DNA of 64,000 nt from Streptomyces spinosus (lineage in GTDB: Bacteria > Actinomycetota > Actinomycetes > Streptomycetales > Streptomycetaceae): the NCBI RefSeq assembly GCF_020400655.1, contig NZ_JAINRC010000005.1, positions 310,001 to 374,000 of the forward strand, given 5' to 3'. Numbering within the stretch: position 1 is the stretch's first letter; each line of letters begins with the position of its first letter. This document shows, piece after piece, positions 1-8,636 of this stretch. The position numbers were made by a program, and so were the translations under genes. The notes under the pieces are model-generated. The model saw only the letters and a list, made by a program, of their open reading frames with translations, made no database searches and had not been told where the DNA came from.

Positions 1-1
1 G

Positions 2-703
2 CCGAAGGTTGCCGGGGAGGTCGATCCCCGGGTGGTCGCCAATCCCGAGCAGGCTCGTTCCCTGCTGACTGCCGTTTCGTACGTCGGTGGGTACAGCCGT
101 GCGCGCGGCCGTCGGCTCGTCGGTCTGTTCGCGCTCATGTACTACGGTGCCCTGCGTCCGGCTGAGGCGGTCGGCCTCACCAGCGCGGACGTGAAGCTGC
201 CCGAGACCGGCTGGGGGGCAGTCCTGCTGCATCGGACACGTCCCAGTGTCGGCAAGCAGTGGACGGATTCCGGCGAGACCCATGACCACCGGGGCTTGAA
301 GAATCGGCCGGCAGAGGAAGTCCGCATCGTGCCGATCCCGCCCCAGCTCGTCGCCATCCTCCGGCGGCACCTCGACACCTTCGGCACCGCCGAGGACGGG
401 CGGCTGTTCACCAACGAGCGCGGGGGAGTGGTCGGCTCCTCGACTTACTATCGCGTCTGGCAGGAGGCCCGAGCGCTGGCGCTTCCGCCGGCCGCGGTTG
501 CCTCTCCGCTAGCTGCGCGGCCGTACGATCTCCGGCACTCGGCGCTGTCGACCTGGCTCAACTCCGGGGTGGACCCGACCGAGGTCGCCGAGCGCGCGGG
601 CAACAGTGTCGAGGTCCTGCTGAGCCGTTACGCCAAGTGCATCGACGGTCGGCAAGAGATCGCCAATCGCAAGATCGAGGAGCTGTTACGCGAGTACGAG
701 TGA
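2..703 (+). CDS. Tyrosine-family site-specific integrase, 5' end cut by window start
   Basis: The reading frame is open from the first bases, so the N-terminal arm-binding and core-binding domains lie outside the window and only the catalytic domain is visible. The first catalytic Arg sits in ALRPAEA, the second in YDLRHS, and the nucleophilic Tyr in SRYAKC near the C-terminus. Two usual catalytic histidines differ: the HxxR box reads YDLR and the later G-H reads G-N. Actinobacterial integrases of integrative plasmids often have YDLR, so I read this as a probably working enzyme rather than a relic. It would cut and rejoin DNA at an attachment site, probably in the tRNA-Arg gene about 1 kb downstream. 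No excisionase gene is visible here. A GTG at 32 is only an internal codon. Confidence 0.88.
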   Translation, partial: PKVAGEVDPRVVANPEQARSLLTAVSYVGGYSRARGRRLVGLFALMYYGALRPAEAVGLTSADVKLPETGWGAVLLHRTRPSVGKQWTDSGETHDHRGLKNRPAEEVRIVPIPPQLVAILRRHLDTFGTAEDGRLFTNERGGVVGSSTYYRVWQEARALALPPAAVASPLAARPYDLRHSALSTWLNSGVDPTEVAERAGNSVEVLLSRYAKCIDGRQEIANRKIEELLREYE

Positions 704-771
704 TCTCAGCTTCGTCAGGCGCAGCGCCCGGATGTGTCCGGGCGCTGCGTTTTGGTGTCAGCCCTAGATGG

Positions 772-1371
772 TCAAGAATCGTGCGCTGCCAATCCGCCTT
801 CAGGGCTGTACCAGTCGGGAAGTGTTTGAGTGGTTCCCACCTCGAGGCGCATGAGCGCCCGTACGTGTCCCTGTTGCGGGATGATTGAGTCCAGGAGGCC
901 GATGACCTGGTTGAGTCTCGTTCGACGAGCGGGTGAGTCCGACTCGCCTGCGGCTTTCATTAGGTACCTGTAGGCGGTCGTCAGCCGGTCATTCACTCGG
1001 CTCTCAAGCTCAAGTACTTCATCGCTCGCCACCAGCTGGGCTTCCGCGCGTGTGTCTCGTTGTGCCCGCCGAGCGTTACCTACTTCCGCCGCTTCCGCCT
1101 CGGCGGATCCCGATTTGAGCGCATAGGCGTACGCCAGCATTACGTCTCTGTAATGACGATCGTGGGCATTCAACTGAACGTAGCAGTTCCGGAGCTGATC
1201 TATCTTGCGCTGATCCGCAGAAGCCTGCTGCTCTGCGAGGCGGATCCCTTTCTCTTCCTCCAGTCTCCGTAACTCAGCACGATGCGCTAGTACTTGTGTG
1301 ACCACTGCCGAAGCCAGCGTGCCGCCCACGCCTACGACCGCGATGATCACAGAGATGATTGCGCCGGACAT
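772..1371 (-). CDS. Membrane-anchored helical hypothetical protein of the integrated element
   Basis: I do not recognise a family. The 199-residue product starts with a single hydrophobic segment (about residues 3-28, MSGAIISVIIAVVGVGGTL) with no signal peptidase site, followed by a charged, Glu/Arg/Gln-rich helical stretch and a mostly alpha-helical body without Cys or obvious catalytic motifs. I chose ATG 1371 because a GGGGGTGGGG ribosome-binding site lies directly before it; a longer frame reaches 1434. It lies between the integrase and the tRNA gene, on the opposite strand, so it is most likely element cargo. Proteins of this form (one N-terminal membrane helix plus coiled coil) are often hypothetical genes beside Streptomyces integrases. 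Confidence 0.65.
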   Translation of the reverse strand: MSGAIISVIIAVVGVGGTLASAVVTQVLAHRAELRRLEEEKGIRLAEQQASADQRKIDQLRNCYVQLNAHDRHYRDVMLAYAYALKSGSAEAEAAEVGNARRAQRDTRAEAQLVASDEVLELESRVNDRLTTAYRYLMKAAGESDSPARRTRLNQVIGLLDSIIPQQGHVRALMRLEVGTTQTLPDWYSPEGGLAAHDS

Positions 1372-1712
1372 CCCCACCCCCTGGCACTCACCTGAGTTCC
1401 CCTGATGCGCAGACCGTAGCGGACGCTCCCCCACGGCTCATGCCATACCGCGGCGATCATCTAGGAGCCTGTTGTTGGCCTGGCGCTGCCGGCCGTCCTC
1501 GGCGAGGGGTGTCTGTCGCCCGTCTCCCAGCCGGTCCGGGGGCTCACGCTTCTGTTGGTCCTGACCTGGGCAGACGTCTCAAGATCCTGTCCACGAATAG
1601 TCCACAGACCCCGACATACGGCCGCTACGAGCGGCACACGTCTGCACATACGCGAAGACCCCGGCCTCAGCGTTTCCGCTGGTGACGGGGTCTTTGGGCA
1701 CCTCATGCTGGG
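1372..1712. other. Intergenic stretch between element cargo gene and tRNA-Arg
   Basis: I see no convincing coding sequence in these 341 bases; the short frames here lack ribosome-binding sites and family features. The stretch holds the promoter region of the 199-residue protein and a strong hairpin at 1655-1694 just downstream of the tRNA 3' end. If the tRNA is the attachment site, this is the last DNA of the integrated element. Confidence 0.5.
1655..1694 (-). terminator. Hairpin 3' of tRNA-Arg, likely terminator
   Basis: Arms AAGACCCCG (1655-1663) and CGGGGTCTT (1686-1694) pair perfectly over 9 bp, and a second small stem (CAGCG with CGCTG) forms inside the loop. It lies 19 bases beyond the tRNA 3' end in the direction of tRNA transcription. 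There is no long U-run, which is common in high-GC terminators. Confidence 0.5.
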
Positions 1713-1760
1713 TGCCCCCGGCAGGATTCGAACCTGCGCACACGGCTCCGGAGGCCGTTG
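1713..1760 (-). other. Probable attachment site in the 3' half of tRNA-Arg
   Basis: Inference only. Integrative elements of actinobacteria commonly recombine within the anticodon-to-3'-end part of a tRNA gene, and here an integrase lies on the 3' side of an intact tRNA. The second copy that would prove the site is outside the window, upstream of position 1. Confidence 0.35.
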
Positions 1761-1784
1761 CTCTATCCCCTGAGCTACGGGGGC
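1713..1784 (-). tRNA. tRNA-Arg, anticodon CCG
   Basis: Read on the minus strand it folds as a full cloverleaf. The acceptor GCCCCCG pairs with CGGGGGC, the D arm is GCTC/GAGC, the anticodon stem ACGGC/GCCGT encloses the loop CTCCGGA with anticodon CCG, and the T arm GCAGG/CCTGC carries TTCGAAT. The discriminator base is A and CCA is not encoded. It reads CGG codons, which are common in this genome. The 3' end points toward the integrase, the arrangement expected when an element has integrated into the 3' end of a tRNA gene and rebuilt it. Confidence 0.95.
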
Positions 1785-1949
1785 GTGTCGGGCGCTGAGC
1801 TCTCGCTTGCGGCGACGGGTAGAACATTAGCAGGTCCGGCGGGGTGATCAGGAACCCGTTTCCCCGGGTCGGGGTCGGCGGGTCTCCTGTACGGGGTGGA
1901 AGTGGGGAAAACCCGGACGCGGTGGCCGGTCCGGACCTACTCTCGACGT

Positions 1950-2939
1950 GTGCCAGGCGCTTCGGGTCGGGTGCTTGTTGTGGACGACAACAAGGTCATC
2001 CGGCAGCTGATCAGGGTCAACCTCGAACTGGAAGGGCTAGAGGTCGTGACCGCGGCCGATGGTGCCGAGTGTCTGGACGTGGTGCACGAGGTGCGGCCCG
2101 ACGTCGTGACGCTCGACGTCGTCATGCCCCGCCTTGACGGCCTCCGCACCGCCGCCCGCCTCCGGGCTGATCCCCGTACGCACCACCTGCCCCTCGCCAT
2201 CATCAGCGCGTGTTCGCAGTACGAGGTCGAGACCGGCCTCGATGTCGGCGTGGACGCCTTCCTTGCCAAGCCCTTCGAGCCGACCGAGCTGGTACGGCTC
2301 GTGAAGCAGCTTTTGGAGCGGCGGACCGGGCCTGGGGGATATGGAGGGCATGCGGGGCGTGAGGGCAGTGACGGCTCTGGGGGCGGCGCGCTGCCTGGGT
2401 CGTTTGGGGCGCCCGGCGGCTCCGGGGGAGGGGACCGGGGTACAGGTCCCGGTGGGGGCGGCTCCGGTGGAGGTCCCGCGGGAGCTCCCGGCGGCGGAAT
2501 GCAGGGAGGAGGTGGTGAGGGAGAGGTCGATCGTGATGAGGGCTCTCCTGCTCATGAGGCCGCTTCCGTTCCCGACGTCCCGGCCGTTCAGGGGACTGCT
2601 TCCGCTTCCGTTCCCAGCGTCCCCTCCGCCCAGGGATCCGATTCCGGTTCCGGCGTCCCCACCCACCAGGGAGCCGCCTCCGTCCCCGACCTCCCCTCCG
2701 CTCAAGCAGCCGCACCCCCTCAGAACGCCCCCTTCCCTCAGGTCCCTCAAGCAGCCGCGCCCCCTCCCAACGCCTCCCCACCCCAAACACCCGCACCCCC
2801 TCCCAACACCCCCTCCCCCCGCGCAACCCCCTACGTCCACCCAGGTGTCCCCGCTCACCCGGTCACCCCGCCCCCCGGATCCTCCGAGGGTTCCGCGGTG
2901 CTCGACGGGCGTGGCTCCCTGGGCGGCGGTCTCTCCTAG
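1950..2939 (+). CDS. Stand-alone receiver-domain protein with long disordered tail
   Basis: Residues 7-125 form a CheY-like receiver: acidic pocket Asp12/Asp13 (VVDDN), phospho-acceptor Asp56 (TLDVVMP), Ser87 and Lys107 (LAKPFEP). No DNA-binding or enzymatic output domain follows. The tail is first Gly-rich (about 126-190) and then Ala/Pro/Ser/Val-rich with degenerate repeats such as ASVPDVP, PSVPSAQG and AASVPDLPSAQ, up to residue 329. It is predicted disordered. The start is uncertain: GTG 1950 directly precedes the domain, while an in-frame GTG at 1896 would add 18 poorly conserved residues. Codon use in the tail is less GC-biased than in the receiver, so the tail may be evolving quickly. 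The partner kinase is not in the window. Confidence 0.75.
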   Translation: MPGASGRVLVVDDNKVIRQLIRVNLELEGLEVVTAADGAECLDVVHEVRPDVVTLDVVMPRLDGLRTAARLRADPRTHHLPLAIISACSQYEVETGLDVGVDAFLAKPFEPTELVRLVKQLLERRTGPGGYGGHAGREGSDGSGGGALPGSFGAPGGSGGGDRGTGPGGGGSGGGPAGAPGGGMQGGGGEGEVDRDEGSPAHEAASVPDVPAVQGTASASVPSVPSAQGSDSGSGVPTHQGAASVPDLPSAQAAAPPQNAPFPQVPQAAAPPPNASPPQTPAPPPNTPSPRATPYVHPGVPAHPVTPPPGSSEGSAVLDGRGSLGGGLS

Positions 2940-3005
2940 GCCGGCGAGGGCGGGTAGTGATAACCGCCTCGCGTACCCACCCCCCTCCTCCCCTACGCTT
3001 GTCCC

Positions 3006-4304
3006 GTGACCCCCGTCGAGCTCTCCCGCACCGTGCTGCGCGCGGTGCGTCGTGCTGTCGATGACGGGGAGCTGAGCGTGACCGTGCCCGAGCGGGCCGT
3101 GGTGACCGAGCCGGGGCCCGGAGGGTGCGGGGACTTCGCCACCACCATCGCGCTCCAGCTCGCCCGGCCGGCCGGGCAGCCGGCGCTGCGGGTCGCCGAG
3201 ATCCTGCGTACCCGCCTCGCCGAGGCCGAGGGCGTCCGGGATGTCGTCGTCACCGGGCCCGGATTTCTCAACATCAGCCTCGACGAGCAGGTGGATCCCG
3301 TTGCCGGGCTGGTCCGGGAGATCCGCGAGAAGGGCGCCCGGTACGGCTACGGGGACGCCCTCGCCGGACAGGTCGTCGCCCTCCGCGTACCGTACGAGGT
3401 GCGGGCCGAGGTCGTCGCCGACGCCGTCGTACGGCTCGTCGCCACCCAGGGCGGACGCGCCACCGTCGAGCACGGCGAGCCCGTCAACCTGCGGCCCGTG
3501 CCCGCGCCGGAGGACCCCGCCCCGCTCGGACCCGACGCCGCCCGGTGGGCCCTCCTCCACCCCGCCCCGCACGACCGGCCCCGGATCACCGCCGATCACC
3601 TGATCCAGCGGGAGAGCAATCCGCTGTTCCGGGTGCGGTACGCCCACGCCCGTGTCCGCGCCCTCAGCCGCAACGCCGCCCGCCTCGGCTTCTCCGCCGA
3701 GCCCGGCCCGGTCGGACTCGTCGACCGTTCCGCCGCCGGGCCGTTCGGCACCCGGGCACTGGGTGCCGTTCGCCCTCCGGGGGCTTCCGCTCAGGCCGCC
3801 GTCGACCCCTTCGGCACCTCCGCCGGCGCCGGTGGCCGCAGCCTCCTCGGGGCCCTCGCATCCGCCGACGCCGCCGCGCTGACCAACCCCGCGGACACCG
3901 GCACCGGCCCCTCGTCCTCTCCCGCGCCCCCCGCCCTCGCCGGCCCCCTCGTCCCTTCCACAGCCCCCGCCCTCGCCCTCGCCGGCCCCGTTCCGCTCGG
4001 CCCCCGCGCAAGCGCCCCCGCCGCCGTGGTCGATGAAGGCGTCCCCACCCCTCTCCTCACCCCCCTGGCCGATCACCCCCGCATCCTCGCCGTGGCCGCC
4101 ACCCGTCGTGCCCCGGACCGGCTTGCCCGGCATCTCGTCACCGTCGCCGATGCCGTGCTGCCTCTGTTGCCCTGTGTGCTTCCCGTCGGCGAGGAGAAAC
4201 CCTCGGCCGCCCACCGCGCCCGGCTGGCCCTCGCCGAAGCTGCCGGGACGGTGCTGGCCGGCGGCCTGTCCCTGCTCGGCATCGACGCACCCGAACACCT
4301 CTGA
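3006..4304 (+). CDS. nrtL: ArgRS-related anticodon-binding protein without catalytic core (NrtL-like)
   Basis: The 432-residue protein matches the two ends of arginyl-tRNA synthetase. Residues about 1-95 resemble the N-terminal tRNA-elbow domain ([24 protein letters not shown]), and the C-terminal half has the DALR-type anticodon-binding fold ([13 protein letters not shown] and the final helical bundle). The Rossmann catalytic domain with HIGH and KMSKS-like motifs is absent, so it cannot charge tRNA. An Ala/Pro-rich insert of roughly 100 residues (about 245-345) splits the anticodon-binding part. Many actinobacteria place such a gene directly upstream of lysA, as here (53 bases), which recalls the argS-lysA operon of corynebacteria. 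A regulatory or tRNA-sensing role is possible but unproven. GTG start. Confidence 0.78.
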   Translation: MTPVELSRTVLRAVRRAVDDGELSVTVPERAVVTEPGPGGCGDFATTIALQLARPAGQPALRVAEILRTRLAEAEGVRDVVVTGPGFLNISLDEQVDPVAGLVREIREKGARYGYGDALAGQVVALRVPYEVRAEVVADAVVRLVATQGGRATVEHGEPVNLRPVPAPEDPAPLGPDAARWALLHPAPHDRPRITADHLIQRESNPLFRVRYAHARVRALSRNAARLGFSAEPGPVGLVDRSAAGPFGTRALGAVRPPGASAQAAVDPFGTSAGAGGRSLLGALASADAAALTNPADTGTGPSSSPAPPALAGPLVPSTAPALALAGPVPLGPRASAPAAVVDEGVPTPLLTPLADHPRILAVAATRRAPDRLARHLVTVADAVLPLLPCVLPVGEEKPSAAHRARLALAEAAGTVLAGGLSLLGIDAPEHL

Positions 4305-4357
4305 GGCGCGCGTTCCGATGCGCCCCCAAGAGAGACAGAGAGTCTGAGAGTCACGTC

Positions 4358-5749
4358 ATGAGCCGTTCCGCCCATCCCGCCGGGCCCCGCCACGCCGACG
4401 TCCTGCCCGAGGGGCACTACTCCGCGCCGCCCGCCGACCTCAACGTCCTCGACCAGAAGGTGTGGGCCCAGACCGTCACGCGCGGCGACGACGGCGTGGT
4501 CACCGTCGGCGGGATTCCGGTCAGCCGGCTCGCCGAGGAGTTCGGCACCCCCGCCTACGTCCTCGACGAGGCCGACTTCCGGTCCCGCGCGCGTGCCTGG
4601 CGCACCGCGTTCGGGCCGGACGCCGACGTCTTCTACGCCGGCAAGGCCTTCCTCTCCCGGGCCGTCGTGCGCTGGCTGAACGAGGAGGGCCTCAACCTGG
4701 ACGTCTGCTCCGGCGGCGAGCTGGCCACCGCGCTGTCCGCCGGGATGCCCGCCGAGCGCATCGCCTTCCACGGCAACAACAAGTCCGTCGCGGAGATCAC
4801 CCGGGCCGTCGAGGCCGGTGTGGGGCGGATCGTGCTCGACTCCTTCCAGGAGATCGTGCGGGTCGCCCACATCGCCCGGGAGCTGGGCACCCGCCAGCGC
4901 GTCCAGATCCGGATCACCGTGGGCGTGGAGGCGCACACCCACGAGTTCATCGCCACCGCCCACGAGGACCAGAAGTTCGGCATCCCGCTCGCCGGCGGGC
5001 AGGCCGCCGAGGCCGTGCGGCGGGCCCTTCAGCTCGACGGGCTCGAGCTGATCGGGATCCACTCCCACATCGGGTCGCAGATCTTCGACATGTCGGGCTT
5101 CGAGGTCGCCGCCCACCGGGTCGTCGGGCTGCTGAAGGACATCCGGGACGAGCACGGGGTCGAGCTGCCGGAGATCGACCTGGGAGGCGGCCTCGGGATC
5201 GCCTACACCAGCGACGACGATCCCCGCGAGCCGCACGAGATCGCCAAGGCGCTCACCGAGATCGTCACGCGGGAGTGCGAGGCCGCCCGGCTGCGCACCC
5301 CCCGCGTCTCCGTCGAGCCCGGGCGCGCCATCGTCGGCCCCACCGCCTTCACGCTGTACGAGGTCGGCACGGTCAAGCCGCTCGACGGGCTGCGCACGTA
5401 CGTCTCCGTCGACGGCGGCATGTCGGACAACATCCGCACCGCGCTGTACGACGCCGAGTACAGCGTCGCCCTCGTGTCCCGCGCGTCCGACGCCGAGCCG
5501 ATGCTCGCCCGGGTCGTCGGCAAGCACTGCGAGAGCGGGGACATCGTGGTCAAGGACGCGTTCCTGCCCTCGGACCTGGCGCCGGGCGACCTGATCGCCG
5601 TACCGGCCACGGGCGCGTACTGCCGGTCCATGGCCAGCAACTACAACCACGTGCTGCGGCCGCCCGTCGTCGCCGTGCGGGACGGGGAGGCGCGGGTGAT
5701 CGTCCGCCGGGAGACGGAGGAGGACCTCCTGCGTCTCGACGTCGGGTGA
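4358..5749 (+). CDS. lysA: Diaminopimelate decarboxylase
   Basis: This PLP enzyme decarboxylates meso-diaminopimelate to lysine, the last step of lysine synthesis. The 463-residue protein is a fold-type III alanine racemase-like barrel followed by a beta domain. Lys96 in FYAGKAF binds PLP, HIGSQI and GGGLGIAY line the phosphate pocket, and the CESGD motif supplies the active-site Cys from the partner subunit. A purine-rich GAGAG stretch precedes ATG 4358. It follows nrtL closely and is separated from hom by about 150 bases that contain a large dyad, so it probably ends the nrtL-lysA unit. Confidence 0.96.
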   Translation: MSRSAHPAGPRHADVLPEGHYSAPPADLNVLDQKVWAQTVTRGDDGVVTVGGIPVSRLAEEFGTPAYVLDEADFRSRARAWRTAFGPDADVFYAGKAFLSRAVVRWLNEEGLNLDVCSGGELATALSAGMPAERIAFHGNNKSVAEITRAVEAGVGRIVLDSFQEIVRVAHIARELGTRQRVQIRITVGVEAHTHEFIATAHEDQKFGIPLAGGQAAEAVRRALQLDGLELIGIHSHIGSQIFDMSGFEVAAHRVVGLLKDIRDEHGVELPEIDLGGGLGIAYTSDDDPREPHEIAKALTEIVTRECEAARLRTPRVSVEPGRAIVGPTAFTLYEVGTVKPLDGLRTYVSVDGGMSDNIRTALYDAEYSVALVSRASDAEPMLARVVGKHCESGDIVVKDAFLPSDLAPGDLIAVPATGAYCRSMASNYNHVLRPPVVAVRDGEARVIVRRETEEDLLRLDVG

Positions 5750-5819
5750 CCCGGCCGGCCGCCCCGGGGAAGGGGCCGGAAGATCTGCGGTCTCCCGGTC
5801 CCGTACAAATGAAATAGAT

Positions 5820-5868
5820 GTCTCACGATCCGGACGAAGGGTAGAAACTCCCGTCCGGTGAGTGAGAC
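5820..5868 (+). promoter_or_regulatory. Extended dyad in the hom leader
   Basis: Two perfect 7-bp stems stack: GTCTCAC (5820-5826) with GTGAGAC (5862-5868), and CCGGACG (5830-5836) with CGTCCGG (5852-5858), separated by a 3x3 internal loop. The structure ends 37 bases before the hom ATG. No U-run follows, so it is not a simple terminator. It may be a repressor site or an RNA leader element. Confidence 0.55.
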
Positions 5869-5905
5869 TGGTCCAACCGTAGACGGTGAGAGGAAACGAG
5901 GTCGG

Positions 5906-7255
5906 ATGATGCGTACGCGTCCGCTGAAGGTGGCGCTGCTGGGCTGTGGAGTGGTCGGCTCAGAGGTGGCGCGCATCATGACGACGCACGCCGACGACCT
6001 CGCCGCCAGGATCGGGGCGCCCGTGGAGCTCGCGGGCGTGGCCGTACGGCGGCCCGCCAAGGTGCGTGAGGGCATCGACCCCTCCCTCGTCACCACCGAC
6101 GCCACCGCCCTCGTCAAACGCGGCGACATCGACGTCGTGGTCGAGGTCATCGGCGGCATCGAGCCCGCCCGGTCCCTCATCACCGCCGCCTTCGAGCACG
6201 GCGCCTCCGTCGTCTCCGCCAACAAGGCCCTGCTCGCCCAGGACGGGGCCGCCCTGCACGCCGCCGCCGAGGAGCACGGCCGCGACCTCTACTACGAGGC
6301 CGCCGTCGCCGGCGCCATCCCGCTGATCCGGCCGCTGCGCGAGTCGCTCGCCGGTGACAAGGTCAACCGCGTGCTCGGCATCGTCAACGGCACCACCAAC
6401 TTCATCCTCGACAAGATGGACTCGACCGGCGCCGGTTACCAGGAGGCCCTCGACGAGGCCACCGCGCTGGGGTACGCCGAGGCCGACCCGACCGCGGACG
6501 TGGAGGGCTTCGACGCCGCCGCCAAGGCCGCCATCCTCGCCGGGATCGCCTTCCACACGCGCGTACGCCTCGACGACGTGCACCGTGAGGGCATGACCGA
6601 GGTCACGGCCGCCGACTTCCGCTCCGCCAAGGAGATGGGCTGCACCATCAAGCTGCTCGCCATCTGCGAGCGCTCCGCGGACGGTACGGCCGTCACCGCG
6701 CGCGTGCACCCCGCGATGATCCCGCTCAGCCACCCGCTCGCCTCGGTGCGCGGCGCGTACAACGCCGTCTTCGTGGAGAGCGACGCCGCTGGGCAGCTGA
6801 TGTTCTACGGCCCGGGCGCCGGCGGTTCGCCCACCGCCTCGGCCGTGCTCGGTGACCTGGTCGCCGTCTGCCGCAACCGGCTGAACGGCGCCACCGGGCC
6901 GGGCGAGTCGGCGTACGCCGACCTGACCGTCTCCCCGATGGGCGAGGTCGTCACCCGGTACCACATCAGCCTCGACGTGGCCGACAAACCGGGCGTGCTC
7001 GCCCAGGTCGCCACCGTCTTCGCCGAGCACGGCGTGTCGATCGACACGGTTCGGCAGCAGAGCAGGAATCCAGGCAGCGGCGACACAGTCGCCATCGAAC
7101 AGGGTGGCGGCGGGCCACGGGAGGGCGGCGAGGCCTCCCTCGTCGTCGTCACCCACCGGGCCTTCGACGCCTCCCTCTCCGGGACCGTCGAGGCGCTGCG
7201 CAAGCTCGACACCGTGCGGGGTGTCGCCAGCATCATGCGGGTTGAAGGAGAGTAA
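5906..7255 (+). CDS. hom: Homoserine dehydrogenase with C-terminal ACT domain
   Basis: It reduces aspartate semialdehyde to homoserine, the branch point toward threonine and methionine. The N-terminal Rossmann domain shows LLGCGVVGS; the catalytic domain carries NGTTNFI, the dimer core, and the Lys-containing segment around YAEADPTADVEG. The C-terminal ACT domain (from about residue 355, DVADKPGVLAQ) normally binds threonine for feedback control. I chose ATG 5906 (tandem ATG) because GAGGAAACGAGG lies just upstream; an in-frame GTG at 5858 overlaps the dyad. Within the ACT domain, after TVRQQ, about 19 extra residues (from 7061-7117) interrupt the usual VRQQGR-EGGEASL sequence, making the protein longer (449 residues) than its relatives. 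thrC follows after 6 bases. Confidence 0.95.
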   Translation: MMRTRPLKVALLGCGVVGSEVARIMTTHADDLAARIGAPVELAGVAVRRPAKVREGIDPSLVTTDATALVKRGDIDVVVEVIGGIEPARSLITAAFEHGASVVSANKALLAQDGAALHAAAEEHGRDLYYEAAVAGAIPLIRPLRESLAGDKVNRVLGIVNGTTNFILDKMDSTGAGYQEALDEATALGYAEADPTADVEGFDAAAKAAILAGIAFHTRVRLDDVHREGMTEVTAADFRSAKEMGCTIKLLAICERSADGTAVTARVHPAMIPLSHPLASVRGAYNAVFVESDAAGQLMFYGPGAGGSPTASAVLGDLVAVCRNRLNGATGPGESAYADLTVSPMGEVVTRYHISLDVADKPGVLAQVATVFAEHGVSIDTVRQQSRNPGSGDTVAIEQGGGGPREGGEASLVVVTHRAFDASLSGTVEALRKLDTVRGVASIMRVEGE

Positions 7256-7261
7256 CCAGCA

Positions 7262-8320
7262 ATGACCCACCAGTGGCGCGGAATCATCGAGGAGTACCGG
7301 GACAGGCTGCCGGTATCCGACACCACGCCGGTCGTGACGCTCCGTGAGGGCGGCACGCCCCTCGTGCCCGCGCAGGTGCTCTCCGAGCGCACGGGCTGCG
7401 AGGTCCACCTGAAGGTGGAGGGGGCCAACCCCACCGGGTCCTTCAAGGACCGCGGCATGACCATGGCCATCAGCAAGGCCAAGGAGGAGGGGGCGAAGGC
7501 CGTCATCTGCGCCTCCACGGGCAACACGTCCGCCTCCGCCGCCGCCTACGCCGTGCGGGCCGGGATGGTCTCCGCCGTGCTCGTGCCGCAGGGCAAGATC
7601 GCCCTCGGCAAGATGGGCCAGGCCCTCGTGCACGGCGCGAAGATCCTCCAGGTCGACGGCAACTTCGACGACTGCCTCACCCTGGCGCGGGCGCTGAGCG
7701 ACAACTACCCCGTGGCGCTGGTGAATTCGGTCAACCCGGTGCGCATCGAGGGCCAGAAGACGGCCGCCTTCGAGATCGTGGACATGCTCGGCGACGCGCC
7801 CGACATCCACGTCCTGCCGGTCGGCAACGCGGGCAACATCACGGCCTACTGGAAGGGTTACAAGGAGTACGCCGCCGACGGCGTCTCCGGCAAGACCCCC
7901 CGTATGTGGGGCTTCCAGGCCTCCGGCAGTGCCCCGATCGTGCGGGGCGAGGTCGTCAAGGACCCGTCGACCATCGCCACCGCCATCCGCATCGGCAACC
8001 CGGCGTCCTGGAGCTACGCGCTGGCCGCCCGCGACGAGTCCGGCGGCGCCATCGACGAGGTGACGGACCGTGAGATCCTGCGCGCCTACCGCCTGTTGGC
8101 CGCGCAGGAGGGTGTCTTCGTGGAGCCCGCCTCCGCCGCCTCCGTGGCCGGTCTGCTCAAGGCCGCCGAGCAGGGCAAGGTGGACCCGGGCCAGCGCATC
8201 GTGTGCACCGTCACCGGCAACGGCCTGAAGGACCCCGACTGGGCCGTCGCCGGCGCCCCGCAGCCGGTCACCGTCCCGGTCGACGCGGCCACCGCGGCCG
8301 AGCGCCTCGGCCTGGCCTGA
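7262..8320 (+). CDS. thrC: Threonine synthase
   Basis: It converts O-phosphohomoserine to threonine using PLP. The 352-residue protein is the short, fold-type II class: Lys62 in [11 protein letters not shown] forms the Schiff base, STGNTSAS binds the phosphate group and GNAGNI contacts the cofactor. GAAGGAGAG precedes ATG 7262, and the gene starts 6 bases after hom, so the two are co-transcribed. A 579-base repeat-rich gap separates it from thrB, which in many actinobacteria follows directly. Confidence 0.96.
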   Translation: MTHQWRGIIEEYRDRLPVSDTTPVVTLREGGTPLVPAQVLSERTGCEVHLKVEGANPTGSFKDRGMTMAISKAKEEGAKAVICASTGNTSASAAAYAVRAGMVSAVLVPQGKIALGKMGQALVHGAKILQVDGNFDDCLTLARALSDNYPVALVNSVNPVRIEGQKTAAFEIVDMLGDAPDIHVLPVGNAGNITAYWKGYKEYAADGVSGKTPRMWGFQASGSAPIVRGEVVKDPSTIATAIRIGNPASWSYALAARDESGGAIDEVTDREILRAYRLLAAQEGVFVEPASAASVAGLLKAAEQGKVDPGQRIVCTVTGNGLKDPDWAVAGAPQPVTVPVDAATAAERLGLA

Positions 8321-8389
8321 ACGCCGGCGAGCCGCAGGCGGGGCCGAAAGGGGGCCGGGGCCGAAAGGGTGTCTGAGTCGGGGCCGGCT

Positions 8390-8482
8390 CCCGACGGGTG
8401 CCGGAGCTTGAGGGGATCCGGAGCCCGGCGGGTGCCGGAGCCTGAGGGGAGTCGGAGCCCGACGGGTGCCGGAGTCTGAGGG
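8390..8482 (+). repeat. 34-bp tandem repeat, about 2.7 copies
   Basis: Units begin at 8390, 8424 and 8458 with CCCG[AG]CGGGTGCCGGAG and differ from each other at few positions; the third is partial. The units are not a multiple of three and carry stops in several frames, so they are not coding. Confidence 0.75.
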
Positions 8483-8594
8483 CCCGGACGCCCGAGGCCG
8501 GACGCCCGAGGCCGGGCGCCGAGGCGCCGGCGTCCGAGCGCGCGGCGCCGGCCGCACCGGCGTCCGGGCAGTACGGCACCGGCCTCTGAGCAAA

Positions 8595-8636
8595 ACCGCA
8601 CCGGCGCCCGAGCCCACCGCACCGGCGCCCGAGCCC
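8595..8636 (+). repeat. 21-bp direct repeat, two copies
   Basis: Two exact adjacent copies (8595-8615 and 8616-8636) starting ACCGCACCGGCGCCCGAG. They form part of the same expanded GC-rich array between thrC and thrB. Confidence 0.75.
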
